A DNA stretch of 64,000 nucleotides. Origin: Gelatiniphilus marinus (GTDB lineage: Bacteria; Bacteroidota; Bacteroidia; Flavobacteriales; Flavobacteriaceae). The notes below the pieces were generated by a model. That model saw nothing but the letters and a program-made list of their open reading frames with translations. It was not told the DNA's origin and did no database searches. This document shows positions 44,228-53,285 of this stretch, in pieces. The first letter of the stretch is position 1, and each line of letters begins with the position of its first letter. The DNA lies in the NCBI RefSeq assembly GCF_042678305.1, contig NZ_JBHUDT010000001.1; one strand, written 5' to 3'. Position numbers and translations under genes: made by a program.

Positions 44228-44716
44228 TTAATGCTCTTCTTTAGGCTTTATAAATTCCAATTTGTATTTTTCTAAAAACTGCTTTTGTCTTTCAATCATT
44301 TGTTGGTTAAATTTATCAATGTCCATAAAATCATTACCAAAATCACTACCAAAAAAATCATCATTAAAAAATTGTTTGCTAAAAAGCGAATCTTGAGAAA
44401 AGAAGTCTTCGAAACCTTGGTTTCTAAATCTCGAAAAGTTTTTAAAAAACCTAGATTTGTAAGATTGCATCAAACTATCGCGCTCTACATTTGTTAGAGC
44501 ATCAAACGCATTGCCAGAAGACCAAGAGTAGATGCTGTCGTACCTAATTAAATTGCCGTTTTCATCAAATTCCTTGTCAACTTTCCAAGAGCCTTTGGGT
44601 TGTTCTATCTGTTTTTCCAAGTTGGTTTTGGGCACATTTTTTTCGATGTCTTTTTTTTGTCCGCTACAGCTAAAACTTAATAAAATAGCCATAGCCAAAA
44701 TACCACATGTTTTCAT
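44228..44716 (-). CDS. Small lipoprotein, unknown
   Basis: 162 residues. Lipoprotein signal MKTCGILAMAILLSFSCSGQ with the lipidated Cys at 17. The rest is charged, Phe- and Asp-rich (FFSQDSLFSKQFFNDDFFG) with a helical C-terminus. No recognised family. Stands downstream of the Hsp20 gene on the same strand but behind a strong hairpin. Confidence 0.75.
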   Translation of the reverse strand: MKTCGILAMAILLSFSCSGQKKDIEKNVPKTNLEKQIEQPKGSWKVDKEFDENGNLIRYDSIYSWSSGNAFDALTNVERDSLMQSYKSRFFKNFSRFRNQGFEDFFSQDSLFSKQFFNDDFFGSDFGNDFMDIDKFNQQMIERQKQFLEKYKLEFIKPKEEH

Positions 44717-44776
44717 TATTTCTAATTTTTTATTATTGAAAAAAACTCTATAAACAATAAATAACTTGTTTTTTAT

Positions 44777-44808
44777 AATGGGGCTGAAACTTATGTTTCA
44801 GCCCCATT
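44777..44808. terminator. Perfect 14-bp hairpin after the Hsp20 gene
   Basis: AATGGGGCTGAAAC and its exact complement GTTTCAGCCCCATT around a 4-base loop TTAT. Between the stop of hsp20 (44834) and the lipoprotein start. No T-run follows on the minus strand, so it may be an RNA-stabilising or factor-dependent stop rather than a classic terminator. Confidence 0.6.
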
Positions 44809-44833
44809 ATTCATCTCTATAATTTGGAAAAAA

Positions 44834-45310
44834 TTAAGAAATGCTAATTGTTCTTGCGGGCTTTTGTTTGGCTTCTTCTTTTTTGGGCAAAACAATAGTT
44901 AAAATGCCATCTTTATAATTGGCATTTATTTTATCGTCGTTAACAGTTTCTGGTAGGGTAAAGGTTCTTTTAAACGACGAATAGCCAAATTCTCTACGCG
45001 TATAATTCTCTTCAGTGTGCTCGTTTTCTTGTTTTGTCTCAGTAGAAATTGATAATACCTGATTGTTGAGGTTAATTTGGAAATCTGATTTTTTTAGACC
45101 CGGGACAGCCATTTCAACCATATAGGCATCAGCCGATTCTTTAATGTTAACTTTGGGTAAGGTAATGCCTGTATTGAAATTTGAAGTGAACGCAGATGGA
45201 AGGTCTCTGTTAAAGATCTCGTCTATCCAATGCGATAAATTTGAGAAGTTTGCATTTGAATTCGTGCTTGCTAAACTTCTGTTTTTAGGAACATTAACTA
45301 AATTGCTCAT
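44834..45310 (-). CDS. Hsp20/alpha-crystallin small heat shock protein
   Basis: 158 residues from ATG 45310 (MSNLVNVPKN); a frame start at 45334 adds 8 residues in the leader. The alpha-crystallin domain spans about 50-145: LPKVNIKESADAYMVEMAVP, FQINLNNQVLSIST, FGYSSFKRTFTLPETVND, GILTIVLPKKEE. C-terminal I-x-I-like ISIS tail for oligomer contact (RTISIS). Holds unfolded proteins during stress. Confidence 0.93.
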   Translation of the reverse strand: MSNLVNVPKNRSLASTNSNANFSNLSHWIDEIFNRDLPSAFTSNFNTGITLPKVNIKESADAYMVEMAVPGLKKSDFQINLNNQVLSISTETKQENEHTEENYTRREFGYSSFKRTFTLPETVNDDKINANYKDGILTIVLPKKEEAKQKPARTISIS

Positions 45311-45334
45311 AATCAAAAATTTTAAATTAAACAT

Positions 45335-45660
45335 TTATTTCAAATTTGAAACCTTTTTTTACTTCATTAGTTGCATAAGCAAATAAAATACCAAAATGCA
45401 TTAATCGCATTAAAATGCAAAATTATTGTTAAAATTGTTATTAAAACCGCCAAATATTCAGTATTGTTGGTGGTTTTTTGATTAACTAAATGCCAATATG
45501 GCATTTGGTTGCCTAGTTTTTTATTGTATCAGAAAAACTTGGATTGATAATCACTAAACCCTTGAAAATTGAAACGGACCAGATTGTTTTTATTTAACCA
45601 CATATTGGTAAATTTTAAAAACGGCACGAAGATTTAACTACTGCGAACAGGAAACTGTGG
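45335..45660. terminator. Intergenic region with two hairpins
   Basis: 45443-45479: arms AAAACCGCCAA and TTGGTGGTTTT (11 pairs, one G-U) with T/A runs on both sides, a good terminator for the DEAD-box helicase gene on the minus strand. 45488-45506: AAATGCCA/TGGCATTT with a 3-base loop. The part near 45310-45440 is the AT-rich promoter zone of hsp20. Nothing else seen. Confidence 0.7.
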
Positions 45661-47013
45661 CTACTTTCGTTTATTGCGTTTATTGTAATTTTTATCGCCA
45701 CGAGTTTTTGGCTTTTTGTACTTAGCAGCTATTTTAAATTTATACGAACCACCCAAATTCTCTTTCGAGTTCTTTTCAGATTTTTCATGGAATGCTGGCC
45801 CAGGAGCTTCTTTGTCCAGCCGTTTGGTTGGGTTGTTGCGCTCTTTTATATGCGGACGTTCTTCTTCAATAAGTTCGTTGGAAATTTCAACAACATCTGG
45901 GATGCTTAGCACCGGAATTTCCATTTGCATCAAATCCTCGATATTTTCTATAGCCTCCTGTTCCTTTTCAGTAGTAAACAAAAGGGCTTCACCTTTGCGT
46001 TCGGCACGACCGGTTCTTCCAATTCGATGCATGTAATTTTCAGGGTAATCGGGCGTATCAAAATTTATAACATGACTAACATTATCAATATCCAATCCAC
46101 GTGCCATCACGTCGGTAGCAATTAAAATACGGTTCTCGCCAGTCCTAAATTGCTCAATGCTTCGCAATCTGTAATTTTGTGTTTTATTGGAATGAATCAC
46201 GCAAAGTTCTTCATGGAATATTTCGTCTAATTTTTCAAATAAACGATCTGCCATCTTTTTATAAGCCACAAAAACTAAAACCTTGTTGAAGGTTTCGGTG
46301 TCATTCAATAAGTGAACCAATAGATTTACTTTGGTATAAAAATTTGGGACAATATATCGGGTTTGGCTAATGTTTTCTAAAGGCGTTCCCGAAACGGCTA
46401 TGGAAACACGCTCAGGACTTTTAAAGAAATCATTAATTAGTTCGTCAACATCTTGCGTCATGGTTGCCGAGAACATGATGTTTTGTCGGCGTTGTGGCAG
46501 GATATCAAAAATATTAATAAGCTGATGCCTAAACCCTAAATCGAGCATGACATCCACTTCGTCAATCACTAATTTCTGAATCGATTTTAATTGCAACACA
46601 CGGCTTAAAGCCAAATCGTACAAACGCCCCGGAGTGGCCACTAAAATATCCAAACCTTCGGCAACTGCTTGTTTTTGCGTGTTAATATTAGTGCCACCGT
46701 AAACGCCTAAAACTCGATTATTAATGTATTTTGAGAGCTTTTCAATTTCATCAACCACTTGCACAACCAATTCGCGCGTGGGCACTAAAATTAAAACCCG
46801 CGGGTTTTCTTGGGTAGAAAATTTTAGGTTTTTAAGTATAGGAAGCATGTACGCAAAGGTTTTTCCTGTACCGGTTTGCGCAATACCAACCATATCTTTT
46901 CCCGAGGCCACCACGTTAAAAGCCTCTGCCTGAATGGGCGTTGGCGTGGTAAACCCTAAATCGTTTAAGGCGTTGTGTAAAGGTGTGTTTATGTTTAAAT
47001 CTGTAAAAGTCAC
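45661..47013 (-). CDS. DEAD-box RNA helicase (RhlE-like), DEVD variant
   Basis: 450 residues. Motifs in order: Q motif PTPIQAEAF, AQTGTGKT (I), PTRELVVQ (Ia), VIDEVDVMLD (II, DEVD rather than DEAD), SATMTQD (III), IATDVMARGLDID (V) and HRIGRTGR (VI). A basic tail (KKPKTRGDKNYNKRNKRK) binds RNA. Unwinds structured RNA, probably in ribosome assembly or decay. The Ala-to-Val change in motif II is tolerated in known family members. Confidence 0.93.
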   Translation of the reverse strand: MTFTDLNINTPLHNALNDLGFTTPTPIQAEAFNVVASGKDMVGIAQTGTGKTFAYMLPILKNLKFSTQENPRVLILVPTRELVVQVVDEIEKLSKYINNRVLGVYGGTNINTQKQAVAEGLDILVATPGRLYDLALSRVLQLKSIQKLVIDEVDVMLDLGFRHQLINIFDILPQRRQNIMFSATMTQDVDELINDFFKSPERVSIAVSGTPLENISQTRYIVPNFYTKVNLLVHLLNDTETFNKVLVFVAYKKMADRLFEKLDEIFHEELCVIHSNKTQNYRLRSIEQFRTGENRILIATDVMARGLDIDNVSHVINFDTPDYPENYMHRIGRTGRAERKGEALLFTTEKEQEAIENIEDLMQMEIPVLSIPDVVEISNELIEEERPHIKERNNPTKRLDKEAPGPAFHEKSEKNSKENLGGSYKFKIAAKYKKPKTRGDKNYNKRNKRK

Positions 47014-47049
47014 TATCTTGTTTTAAGCTGCAAATCTACCATTAATTTT

Positions 47050-47943
47050 TTAGACTAAATGGTTATTATGAATTTCAATAGTATAAGTGGCTTCAAAAGT
47101 TTTGCCGGCAAGTAATGCAATAATGCCTTCTTTGGTTTTAAAATCTTGATTGGTGTTTTCGCCATCGGCAACGCCCAACCACGGTTCAATGCACACATAG
47201 TCGCCCTCTGGTTTTGCCCAAATACCCAAATACGGAAAATCGTGATAGCTCACCGAAAGTATAGCGCCATTTAACTTACTTTTTAAAGTCACTTTTCTGG
47301 ATTTTAAATCTTTAAAAACGATTGCATCTCTATTAAATAGATCGTGGGTTAAATTGATGGTGTTCGAGCTGTTTAAAACGGTTTCGGTTTCAGAGGAAAT
47401 CAATCCATTTTTAATATTGATTAAATGCGTTTTGGCGGTTTCAGTGTGTTCAAACTCCAAACTGTAATCTTCGTAATTTTCATTTTCAAACACGGGGCAT
47501 TTAAAAGCGGGGTGCCCGCCAACAGAGAAATATATGGTTTTGTCATCCACATTTTTAATCTGGTGAATCACATCTATCTTATTATCAACAAGTAAATAAG
47601 TGATGTAAAACTCAAATTTAAACGGATAATTTTTCAGCGTTTCATCGTTGTAAAACAGAGCGAAAGTTAAACTGTTTTCGGTCCGTTCGTGCAAAAAAAT
47701 ATCGTTGTTATGCCTTATAAAACCGTGTTTTGGCATGCTGAATTTCTTGTCTTCAAAAGTATAGCTATTATCTTTTAAAGCTCCTATAATAGGGAATAGA
47801 TTGGGTGCGTAACTGCCCCAAACGTTGGGGTTGGCATCCCACATAAATTGGGTTTTGTTTTGTGTTGAAGATATGTCGCAAAGTTCTGCGCCAATATTTT
47901 TTACTGCTATTTTTAGCTTGTTGTTTTGTAAAACGTGCATCAA
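47050..47943 (-). CDS. Aldose 1-epimerase family protein
   Basis: 297 residues. Galactose mutarotase-like fold: AELCDISSTQNKTQFMWDANP, NLFPIIGALKDNSY, MPKHGFIRHNND with catalytic His region, SVGGHPAFKCP, and IWAKPEGDYVCIEPWLGVADG with the general-base Glu. Interconverts sugar anomers; this subgroup (LacX-like) may prefer sugar phosphates. Stands alone before the divergent pabB. Confidence 0.88.
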   Translation of the reverse strand: MMHVLQNNKLKIAVKNIGAELCDISSTQNKTQFMWDANPNVWGSYAPNLFPIIGALKDNSYTFEDKKFSMPKHGFIRHNNDIFLHERTENSLTFALFYNDETLKNYPFKFEFYITYLLVDNKIDVIHQIKNVDDKTIYFSVGGHPAFKCPVFENENYEDYSLEFEHTETAKTHLINIKNGLISSETETVLNSSNTINLTHDLFNRDAIVFKDLKSRKVTLKSKLNGAILSVSYHDFPYLGIWAKPEGDYVCIEPWLGVADGENTNQDFKTKEGIIALLAGKTFEATYTIEIHNNHLV

Positions 47944-48017
47944 AAAAATAATTTGTATGCTACAAAACTCTTAATTTTTTAAGTATTCTGAGTAACTTTA
48001 CCCCATAAACTTTTTTT

Positions 48018-49334
48018 TTGTTGAGAACCACAAAGATTTTTAAAGTAGAAAACACCTATACATTTAAGCACCAAATATTGGTTTGGGCGCAACAATTTGA
48101 CGATGTGGTTTGGTTGGATTCCAATCCCCAAAGCGATGGTGACAAACAGAACCATGCCAATTACGATGCGGTTTTAGCGGTGGATGCCCTTACCAGTATC
48201 CAAACGGATTTTTATGATGCATTTGAAAAGTTAAAAGAGTACCAAACCCTTGTAAACGATTGGATTTTTGGTTATTTAACCTACGATTTAAAAAATGATG
48301 TTGAAGCCTTAAGTTCCAATAATTTTGACGGATTAGCGTTCCCCGATTTATATTTTTTCCAGCCTAAAAAGCTATTTCTTTTTAAAGGTAGCGAAGTTGA
48401 AATTCGTTATTTAAAAGGTGTTGAAGATGAATGGGAAGACGATTTAAAAAACATCCGTCATTGCGAGGAGGAACGACGTAGCAATCTGCAAAATGAGAGC
48501 AACAACATCAAAATAAAACTCCGCATTCACAAAGACGAGTATTTTGAAAAAATAAACACTATGCTCGCCCACATCCATCGTGGCGATATTTACGAAGCCA
48601 ATTTTTGTCAGGAATTTTATGCCGAAGACACCGTTATAAACCCGTTGGAAACGTACAATAAACTCAATGCCATTTCAAATCCGCCTTTCGCAACCTATTT
48701 AAAATGCCACGATAAGTATTTGTTATCGGCTTCTCCCGAGCGTTATTTGAGAAAACACGGCAATACCATTATTACGCAACCCATAAAAGGAACAGCGAAG
48801 CGTTCGGACAATATTGAAGAAGATGAGCTATTAAAAAACGCCTTGTTAAAAGACAAAAAAGAACGTAGCGAAAACATTATGATTGTAGATTTGGTGCGTA
48901 ACGACCTTTCTAAAACAGCCATAAAAGGCAGTGTTAAAGTTGAAGAATTATGCAAAATTTATACCTTTGACCAAGTGCATCAAATGATTTCTACGGTAAC
49001 TTCAAAGGTGGAGCAGCACACGCATCCCGTTGATGTTATAAAAAGCACATTCCCCATGGGTAGCATGACGGGCGCACCCAAAATTTCGGCCATGAAAATT
49101 ATTGAAGACTTAGAGGAAACTAAACGCGGACTCTATTCTGGTGCTGTGGGTTATTTTTCGCCAATTGGCGATTTCGACTTTAATGTGGTTATCCGAAGTA
49201 TTTTGTACAACCAAACAAAAAAATATGTGTCGTTTTCCGTTGGTGGGGCAATTACTGCAAAAAGCAAACCTTTAAACGAATACGAAGAATGTTTGGTAAA
49301 AGCCAAAGCGATGCGAACGGTTTTAGAGCATTAG
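48018..49334 (+). CDS. pabB: Aminodeoxychorismate synthase component I / anthranilate synthase-like
   Basis: 438 residues, TTG start (48018 or 48021; no ATG nearby). Chorismate-binding enzyme: IHRGDIYEANFCQEFYAED, SPERYLRKHGNTIITQPIKG, NIMIVDLVRNDLSKTA, GSMTGAPKISAMKIIE and SGAVGYFSPIGDFDFNV. Makes aminodeoxychorismate for folate; PIKG with a Lys is typical of PabB. A REP repeat is inserted in frame near residues 147-157 (translated RHCEEERRSNLQ), in a surface segment between domains. No pabA or pabC adjoins. Confidence 0.9.
   Translation: MLRTTKIFKVENTYTFKHQILVWAQQFDDVVWLDSNPQSDGDKQNHANYDAVLAVDALTSIQTDFYDAFEKLKEYQTLVNDWIFGYLTYDLKNDVEALSSNNFDGLAFPDLYFFQPKKLFLFKGSEVEIRYLKGVEDEWEDDLKNIRHCEEERRSNLQNESNNIKIKLRIHKDEYFEKINTMLAHIHRGDIYEANFCQEFYAEDTVINPLETYNKLNAISNPPFATYLKCHDKYLLSASPERYLRKHGNTIITQPIKGTAKRSDNIEEDELLKNALLKDKKERSENIMIVDLVRNDLSKTAIKGSVKVEELCKIYTFDQVHQMISTVTSKVEQHTHPVDVIKSTFPMGSMTGAPKISAMKIIEDLEETKRGLYSGAVGYFSPIGDFDFNVVIRSILYNQTKKYVSFSVGGAITAKSKPLNEYEECLVKAKAMRTVLEH
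48456..48489. repeat. REP palindrome inside the pabB coding sequence
   Basis: CGTCATTGCGAGGAGG followed by AACGACGTAGCAATCTGC: the common flavobacterial REP form with ATTGC/GCAAT arms, here read through as protein without a stop or frame change. Compare 38481-38520 between genes. Confidence 0.8.
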
Positions 49335-50023
49335 CCCAAACGTTCCTTTAAGCTTTCAATGGTTAAATTTAAAATGCGTTTTACACGTTTTGCTTCAATG
49401 TTTTTAACTTGGGCAACTTCATCGTAATCCAGCCTTCCAAAAACGAATAAATCTACAATTTCAGATACTTTTAAGGGCAATAAAGTATAAAATTTACCTA
49501 AAATATTTTTATTGTTTAAAGCCGACATATCTTCAACTTCAAGCGCATTTTGTATCGAGGTGTTTTCGTTGTCATAAATAAACAAATGCTTGTGTTTGTG
49601 GTCTTGTTTGTACGAAATATCGTTGAGTTCTTCGTTCATTATAAAATCAAAATCCTCATCAACGGTAAAATGCTCTTCCAACCCGTCCAATTCTTCTTCT
49701 AAAATATCGTTTGTGCTCAGCGTTTGTTGATGAAATGCTTCTTTTTCAAACAACTCATTTAAATCGGCATCCACAATTTTGAACAACTTGATCTTTATAG
49801 CGAAAGCATCCATGTCCATATCGTAACCGCCTTCGTAAAATTTTGCAATAGCCTCGTCTATAAAATCGTTTGAGGCATACATGTTTTTTGGAATGATGCC
49901 TTTTGATTCTGCTATATACAAGCGGTGTTTAATATAAGCTTGCAAATGTTGTGTTGCCGAAACAACTTTTTTGTTAAAGGCATTTAAAGCCTCTTTATCG
50001 TTTAGTTTATCTGTAGCGCACAT
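49331..50023 (-). CDS. Sigma-factor-like protein, unknown
   Basis: 230 residues. The N-terminal 65 residues (VVSATQHLQAYIKHRLYIAE, NDFIDEAIAKFYEGGYDMD) look like a sigma-70 region 2, the middle is acidic (LEEELDGLEEHFTVDEDFDF), and the C-terminus (LLPLKVSEIVDLFVFGRLDY, DEVAQVKNIEAKRVKRILN) looks like a region-4 helix-turn-helix. I infer a divergent sigma or sigma-like regulator; I cannot confirm it. Overlaps pabB tail to tail by 4 bases. Confidence 0.6.
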   Translation of the reverse strand: MCATDKLNDKEALNAFNKKVVSATQHLQAYIKHRLYIAESKGIIPKNMYASNDFIDEAIAKFYEGGYDMDMDAFAIKIKLFKIVDADLNELFEKEAFHQQTLSTNDILEEELDGLEEHFTVDEDFDFIMNEELNDISYKQDHKHKHLFIYDNENTSIQNALEVEDMSALNNKNILGKFYTLLPLKVSEIVDLFVFGRLDYDEVAQVKNIEAKRVKRILNLTIESLKERLG

Positions 50024-50146
50024 AGCTTTTGGTTTTATAATTAAAGCTTAAAGTTACAAAAAACTTAATTTTGAAACATGATTTTTATCATTGTAATCTG
50101 CCCACATCATGTGTATATAAATGAGCAATGTTGTATATTTGAAAAC

Positions 50147-51457
50147 ATGCTAAAACTATTAAAAACCCATATAAAAAAAGATTTTGCTTTCTTAAATAAA
50201 AGCAAGTTGCTCGTTGCCATTTCTGGCGGAATGGATAGCGTGGTTTTAGCGCATTTGTGCCATCAATTGCATTTAAATATTGCCTTGGCACATTGCAATT
50301 TTAATTTAAGAGGAGGTGAAAGTGATGCCGATGAAGCCTTCGTTTTAGATTTAGCCAAAAATTTAGATTTAGAAGTTTTTATTGAAAGTTTTGATACTGA
50401 AGCCTTTGCAAAAAACAATAAGCTTTCCATACAAATGGCAGCACGCGAATTGCGTTACAGTTGGTTTGATGAATTAGCCGAACAATTAGGTTTCGATTAC
50501 ATTTTAACAGCACATCACGCCGATGACAATCTGGAAACTTTTCTCATCAACCTATCTCGAGGAACGGGTTTAGAAGGTTTAACGGGAATTCCGGCGATTA
50601 ACAATAAATTGGTGCGACCGCTATTGCCCTTTTCCCGCGAAGCGATTGAAACCTACGCAAAAGCTAAAAACCTAAAATGGCAAGAGGATAGTAGTAATGC
50701 ATCAACCAAATATTTACGAAATAAATTACGGCACGATGTGATTCCTGTTTTAAAAGGAGTGAATCTGCAATGGCTTAAAAATTTTCAAAACACCTTAAAA
50801 CACCTAAAAGGGACATCTGATATTGTTGCCGAAAGTGTCGATGTTTTTTTGAACAAAGCCATTGAAAATATGGACAACAACGAGGTTAAATTTAAGATTT
50901 CGGCGTTTAAAAAACTTGCACACCCAAAACCTTATTTGTATGAAACTTTTAAGGAATTCGGTTTTACGCAATGGGATGATATTTTACATTTATTAGATGC
51001 ACAATCTGGAAAGCAAGTCTTTTCAAAAACACACCGATTAATAAAAGACAGAGCGCATTTATTATTAAGTGAAATTAATTTAGGTGAAAGCGGGCCGATT
51101 ACTATTTTAGAAAAAGACAGAAAAATTGAAACCTCATTCGGAATTCTATTTTTTGATGAAGTTGATGCGATTACAGAAAAACGAAACAATATTATTTACG
51201 TTGATAAAGATAAATTAAAAATTCCGTTAACCATCAGAAAATGGGAAGAAGGCGACGTGTTTTATCCTTTAGGAATGAAGGGCAAAAAGAAATTAAGCAA
51301 ATACTTTAAAGACGAAAAATTATCACTTTTAGATAAAGAAAAAGTGTGGTTGTTGTGTTCAAATAATGAGATTGTTTGGGTAATCAATAAACGCGCAGAC
51401 AATCGATTTAAAGTAACCGAAAACACAAAACATATTATTAAAATAGAAATGCAGTAA
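50147..51457 (+). CDS. tilS: tRNA(Ile)-lysidine synthase
   Basis: 436 residues from ATG 50147 (MLKLLKTHIKKDF); an earlier start at 50078 has a non-family N-terminus. N-terminal PP-loop LLVAISGGMDSVVLAHLCHQ, AHCNFNLRG, TAHHADDNLETFLINLSRGT; C-terminal domain WEEGDVFYPLGMKGKKKLSKYF. Converts C34 of the AUA-reading tRNA-Ile to lysidine; essential. It has no relation to the PP-loop insert in the NRPS other than the fold. Confidence 0.95.
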   Translation: MLKLLKTHIKKDFAFLNKSKLLVAISGGMDSVVLAHLCHQLHLNIALAHCNFNLRGGESDADEAFVLDLAKNLDLEVFIESFDTEAFAKNNKLSIQMAARELRYSWFDELAEQLGFDYILTAHHADDNLETFLINLSRGTGLEGLTGIPAINNKLVRPLLPFSREAIETYAKAKNLKWQEDSSNASTKYLRNKLRHDVIPVLKGVNLQWLKNFQNTLKHLKGTSDIVAESVDVFLNKAIENMDNNEVKFKISAFKKLAHPKPYLYETFKEFGFTQWDDILHLLDAQSGKQVFSKTHRLIKDRAHLLLSEINLGESGPITILEKDRKIETSFGILFFDEVDAITEKRNNIIYVDKDKLKIPLTIRKWEEGDVFYPLGMKGKKKLSKYFKDEKLSLLDKEKVWLLCSNNEIVWVINKRADNRFKVTENTKHIIKIEMQ

Positions 51458-51572
51458 TTTTTTTACTCCTGTATTTCGGCTATCGTTCAAGTTAAACTTT
51501 GGCGGGAATCTACTTTAAAAATAAAACTTAAAGAATAATTAAAAACTATAATCCCACACTGAGCTTGTCGAA

Positions 51573-53219
51573 GTGTCACATAAAATATTAAGCATTGATT
51601 TGAAACTACAGGGCAACATCGTCGATATACCGAACAAGCGCATTTTTAAAGGTGAAATTGTTATTGAAAACAAAAGGATAATATCCATCACCGAAAAAAA
51701 TCACAACGTTAACCATTACATACTTCCGGGTTTTATCGATGCGCATATCCATATAGAAAGTTCCATGCTCGTTCCAAGCGAATTTGCGCGTTTAGCGGTA
51801 ACTCACGGTACGGTAGCAACCGTTTCCGATCCGCACGAAATCGCTAATGTTTTGGGTGTAAAAGGCGTTGAATTTATGATTGAAAACGGCAAGCAAACCC
51901 CATTCAAATTCAATTTTGGTGCGCCGTCCTGTGTGCCAGCAACCACATTCGAATCGGCCGGAGCCGTTATAAATTCTGAGGCTATCAAAACGCTTCTCGA
52001 AAATCCAGACATCAAGTATTTGGCAGAAATGATGAACTACCCCGGTGTTTTGTTTGATGACGACCAAGTGATGAAAAAGATAGCTTGGGCAAAACAATAT
52101 AACAAACCCATTGATGGGCATGCGCCAGGTTTAAAAGGCGACAAAATCACCAAATATATAAACGCAGGAATTTCAACGGACCACGAGTGTTTTACTTATG
52201 ATGAAGGATTGGAAAAACTTCAAAAAGGCATGAAGGTTTTAATTAGAGAGGGTAGTGCCGCCAAAAATTTTGAAGCCTTAATAGATTTGTTGCCCAAACA
52301 TTACAAAAACATGATGTTTTGTAGCGATGATAAGCATCCAGACGATTTAATAATAAGCCACATCAATAACCTTTGCGCCAGAGCCGTGGCTAAAAACATA
52401 GATGTTTTTAAAGTGTTGCAGGCGGCATGTATTAATCCTGTAGTGCATTATAATCTCGATGTTGGTTTGTTGCAAGAAGGCGACTTTGCGGATTGCATTG
52501 TGGTCGAGGATTTAAAGGATTTTAAAACGCTTCAAACTTATATAAATGGTGAGCTGGTTTTTAATAAAGGCCAATCGTTAATTGAATCTATTTCTTTTGA
52601 AATACCGAATAATTTCAATTGTAATAAGAAGCAGGTTTCTTATTTTAGATTTGAATCTTCGGCAAAACAAATTCGGGTTATCGAAGCTTTGGAAGGGCAA
52701 TTGGTAACCAACGAAATTATTGAAAATGCTTTAATTAAAGATGGTAATTTAATTTCGAATGTTGAAAAAGATATTCTGAAAATGGTTGTTGTTAACCGTT
52801 ATCAAGATGAAAAACCAGCCATTGCATTCATAAAAAACTTCGGATTAAAAGATGGAGCTATTGCATCATCGGTGGGTCACGATTCGCATAATATCATTGC
52901 TGTTGGCGTTTCGGACGAAGCTATTTGTAAAGCCGTTAATTTACTCATAGAAAACAAAGGAGGTATTTGTGCCGTATTAAATTCAGAAGAAAAAATAGTA
53001 CCGCTTCCCGTTGCAGGAATTATGAGCGATAAAGACGGTAAAACCATTGGTAAACAATATGCCGAACTCGACAAAATGGCAAAACTACTTGGTAGTAAAT
53101 TGAATGCGCCTTACATGACACTCTCGTTTATGGCGTTGTTGGTAATTCCATCATTAAAATTAAGCGATAAAGGCTTGTTTGATGGAAATACATTTAAATT
53201 TAAAGCTTTGGAAATCTGA
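51573..53219 (+). CDS. ade: Adenine deaminase
   Basis: 548 residues with a GTG start at 51573 (SHKILSIDLKLQGN); the first bases overlap a small palindrome (CACTGAGCTTGTCGAAGTG), so the start may be a little later (TTG 51600). Amidohydrolase motifs: YILPGFIDAHIHIESSML, GTVATVSDPHEIANVLG, GHAPGLKG, STDHECFTYDEG and CSDDKHPDDL. Turns adenine into hypoxanthine in purine salvage. Length equals known Ade proteins. Confidence 0.94.
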   Translation: MSHKILSIDLKLQGNIVDIPNKRIFKGEIVIENKRIISITEKNHNVNHYILPGFIDAHIHIESSMLVPSEFARLAVTHGTVATVSDPHEIANVLGVKGVEFMIENGKQTPFKFNFGAPSCVPATTFESAGAVINSEAIKTLLENPDIKYLAEMMNYPGVLFDDDQVMKKIAWAKQYNKPIDGHAPGLKGDKITKYINAGISTDHECFTYDEGLEKLQKGMKVLIREGSAAKNFEALIDLLPKHYKNMMFCSDDKHPDDLIISHINNLCARAVAKNIDVFKVLQAACINPVVHYNLDVGLLQEGDFADCIVVEDLKDFKTLQTYINGELVFNKGQSLIESISFEIPNNFNCNKKQVSYFRFESSAKQIRVIEALEGQLVTNEIIENALIKDGNLISNVEKDILKMVVVNRYQDEKPAIAFIKNFGLKDGAIASSVGHDSHNIIAVGVSDEAICKAVNLLIENKGGICAVLNSEEKIVPLPVAGIMSDKDGKTIGKQYAELDKMAKLLGSKLNAPYMTLSFMALLVIPSLKLSDKGLFDGNTFKFKALEI

Positions 53220-53285
53220 TTAATTTGACCAACAAATAATATTGTATCAACTGAAAAACTGCGACTGACACTGTCCACCAAATAT

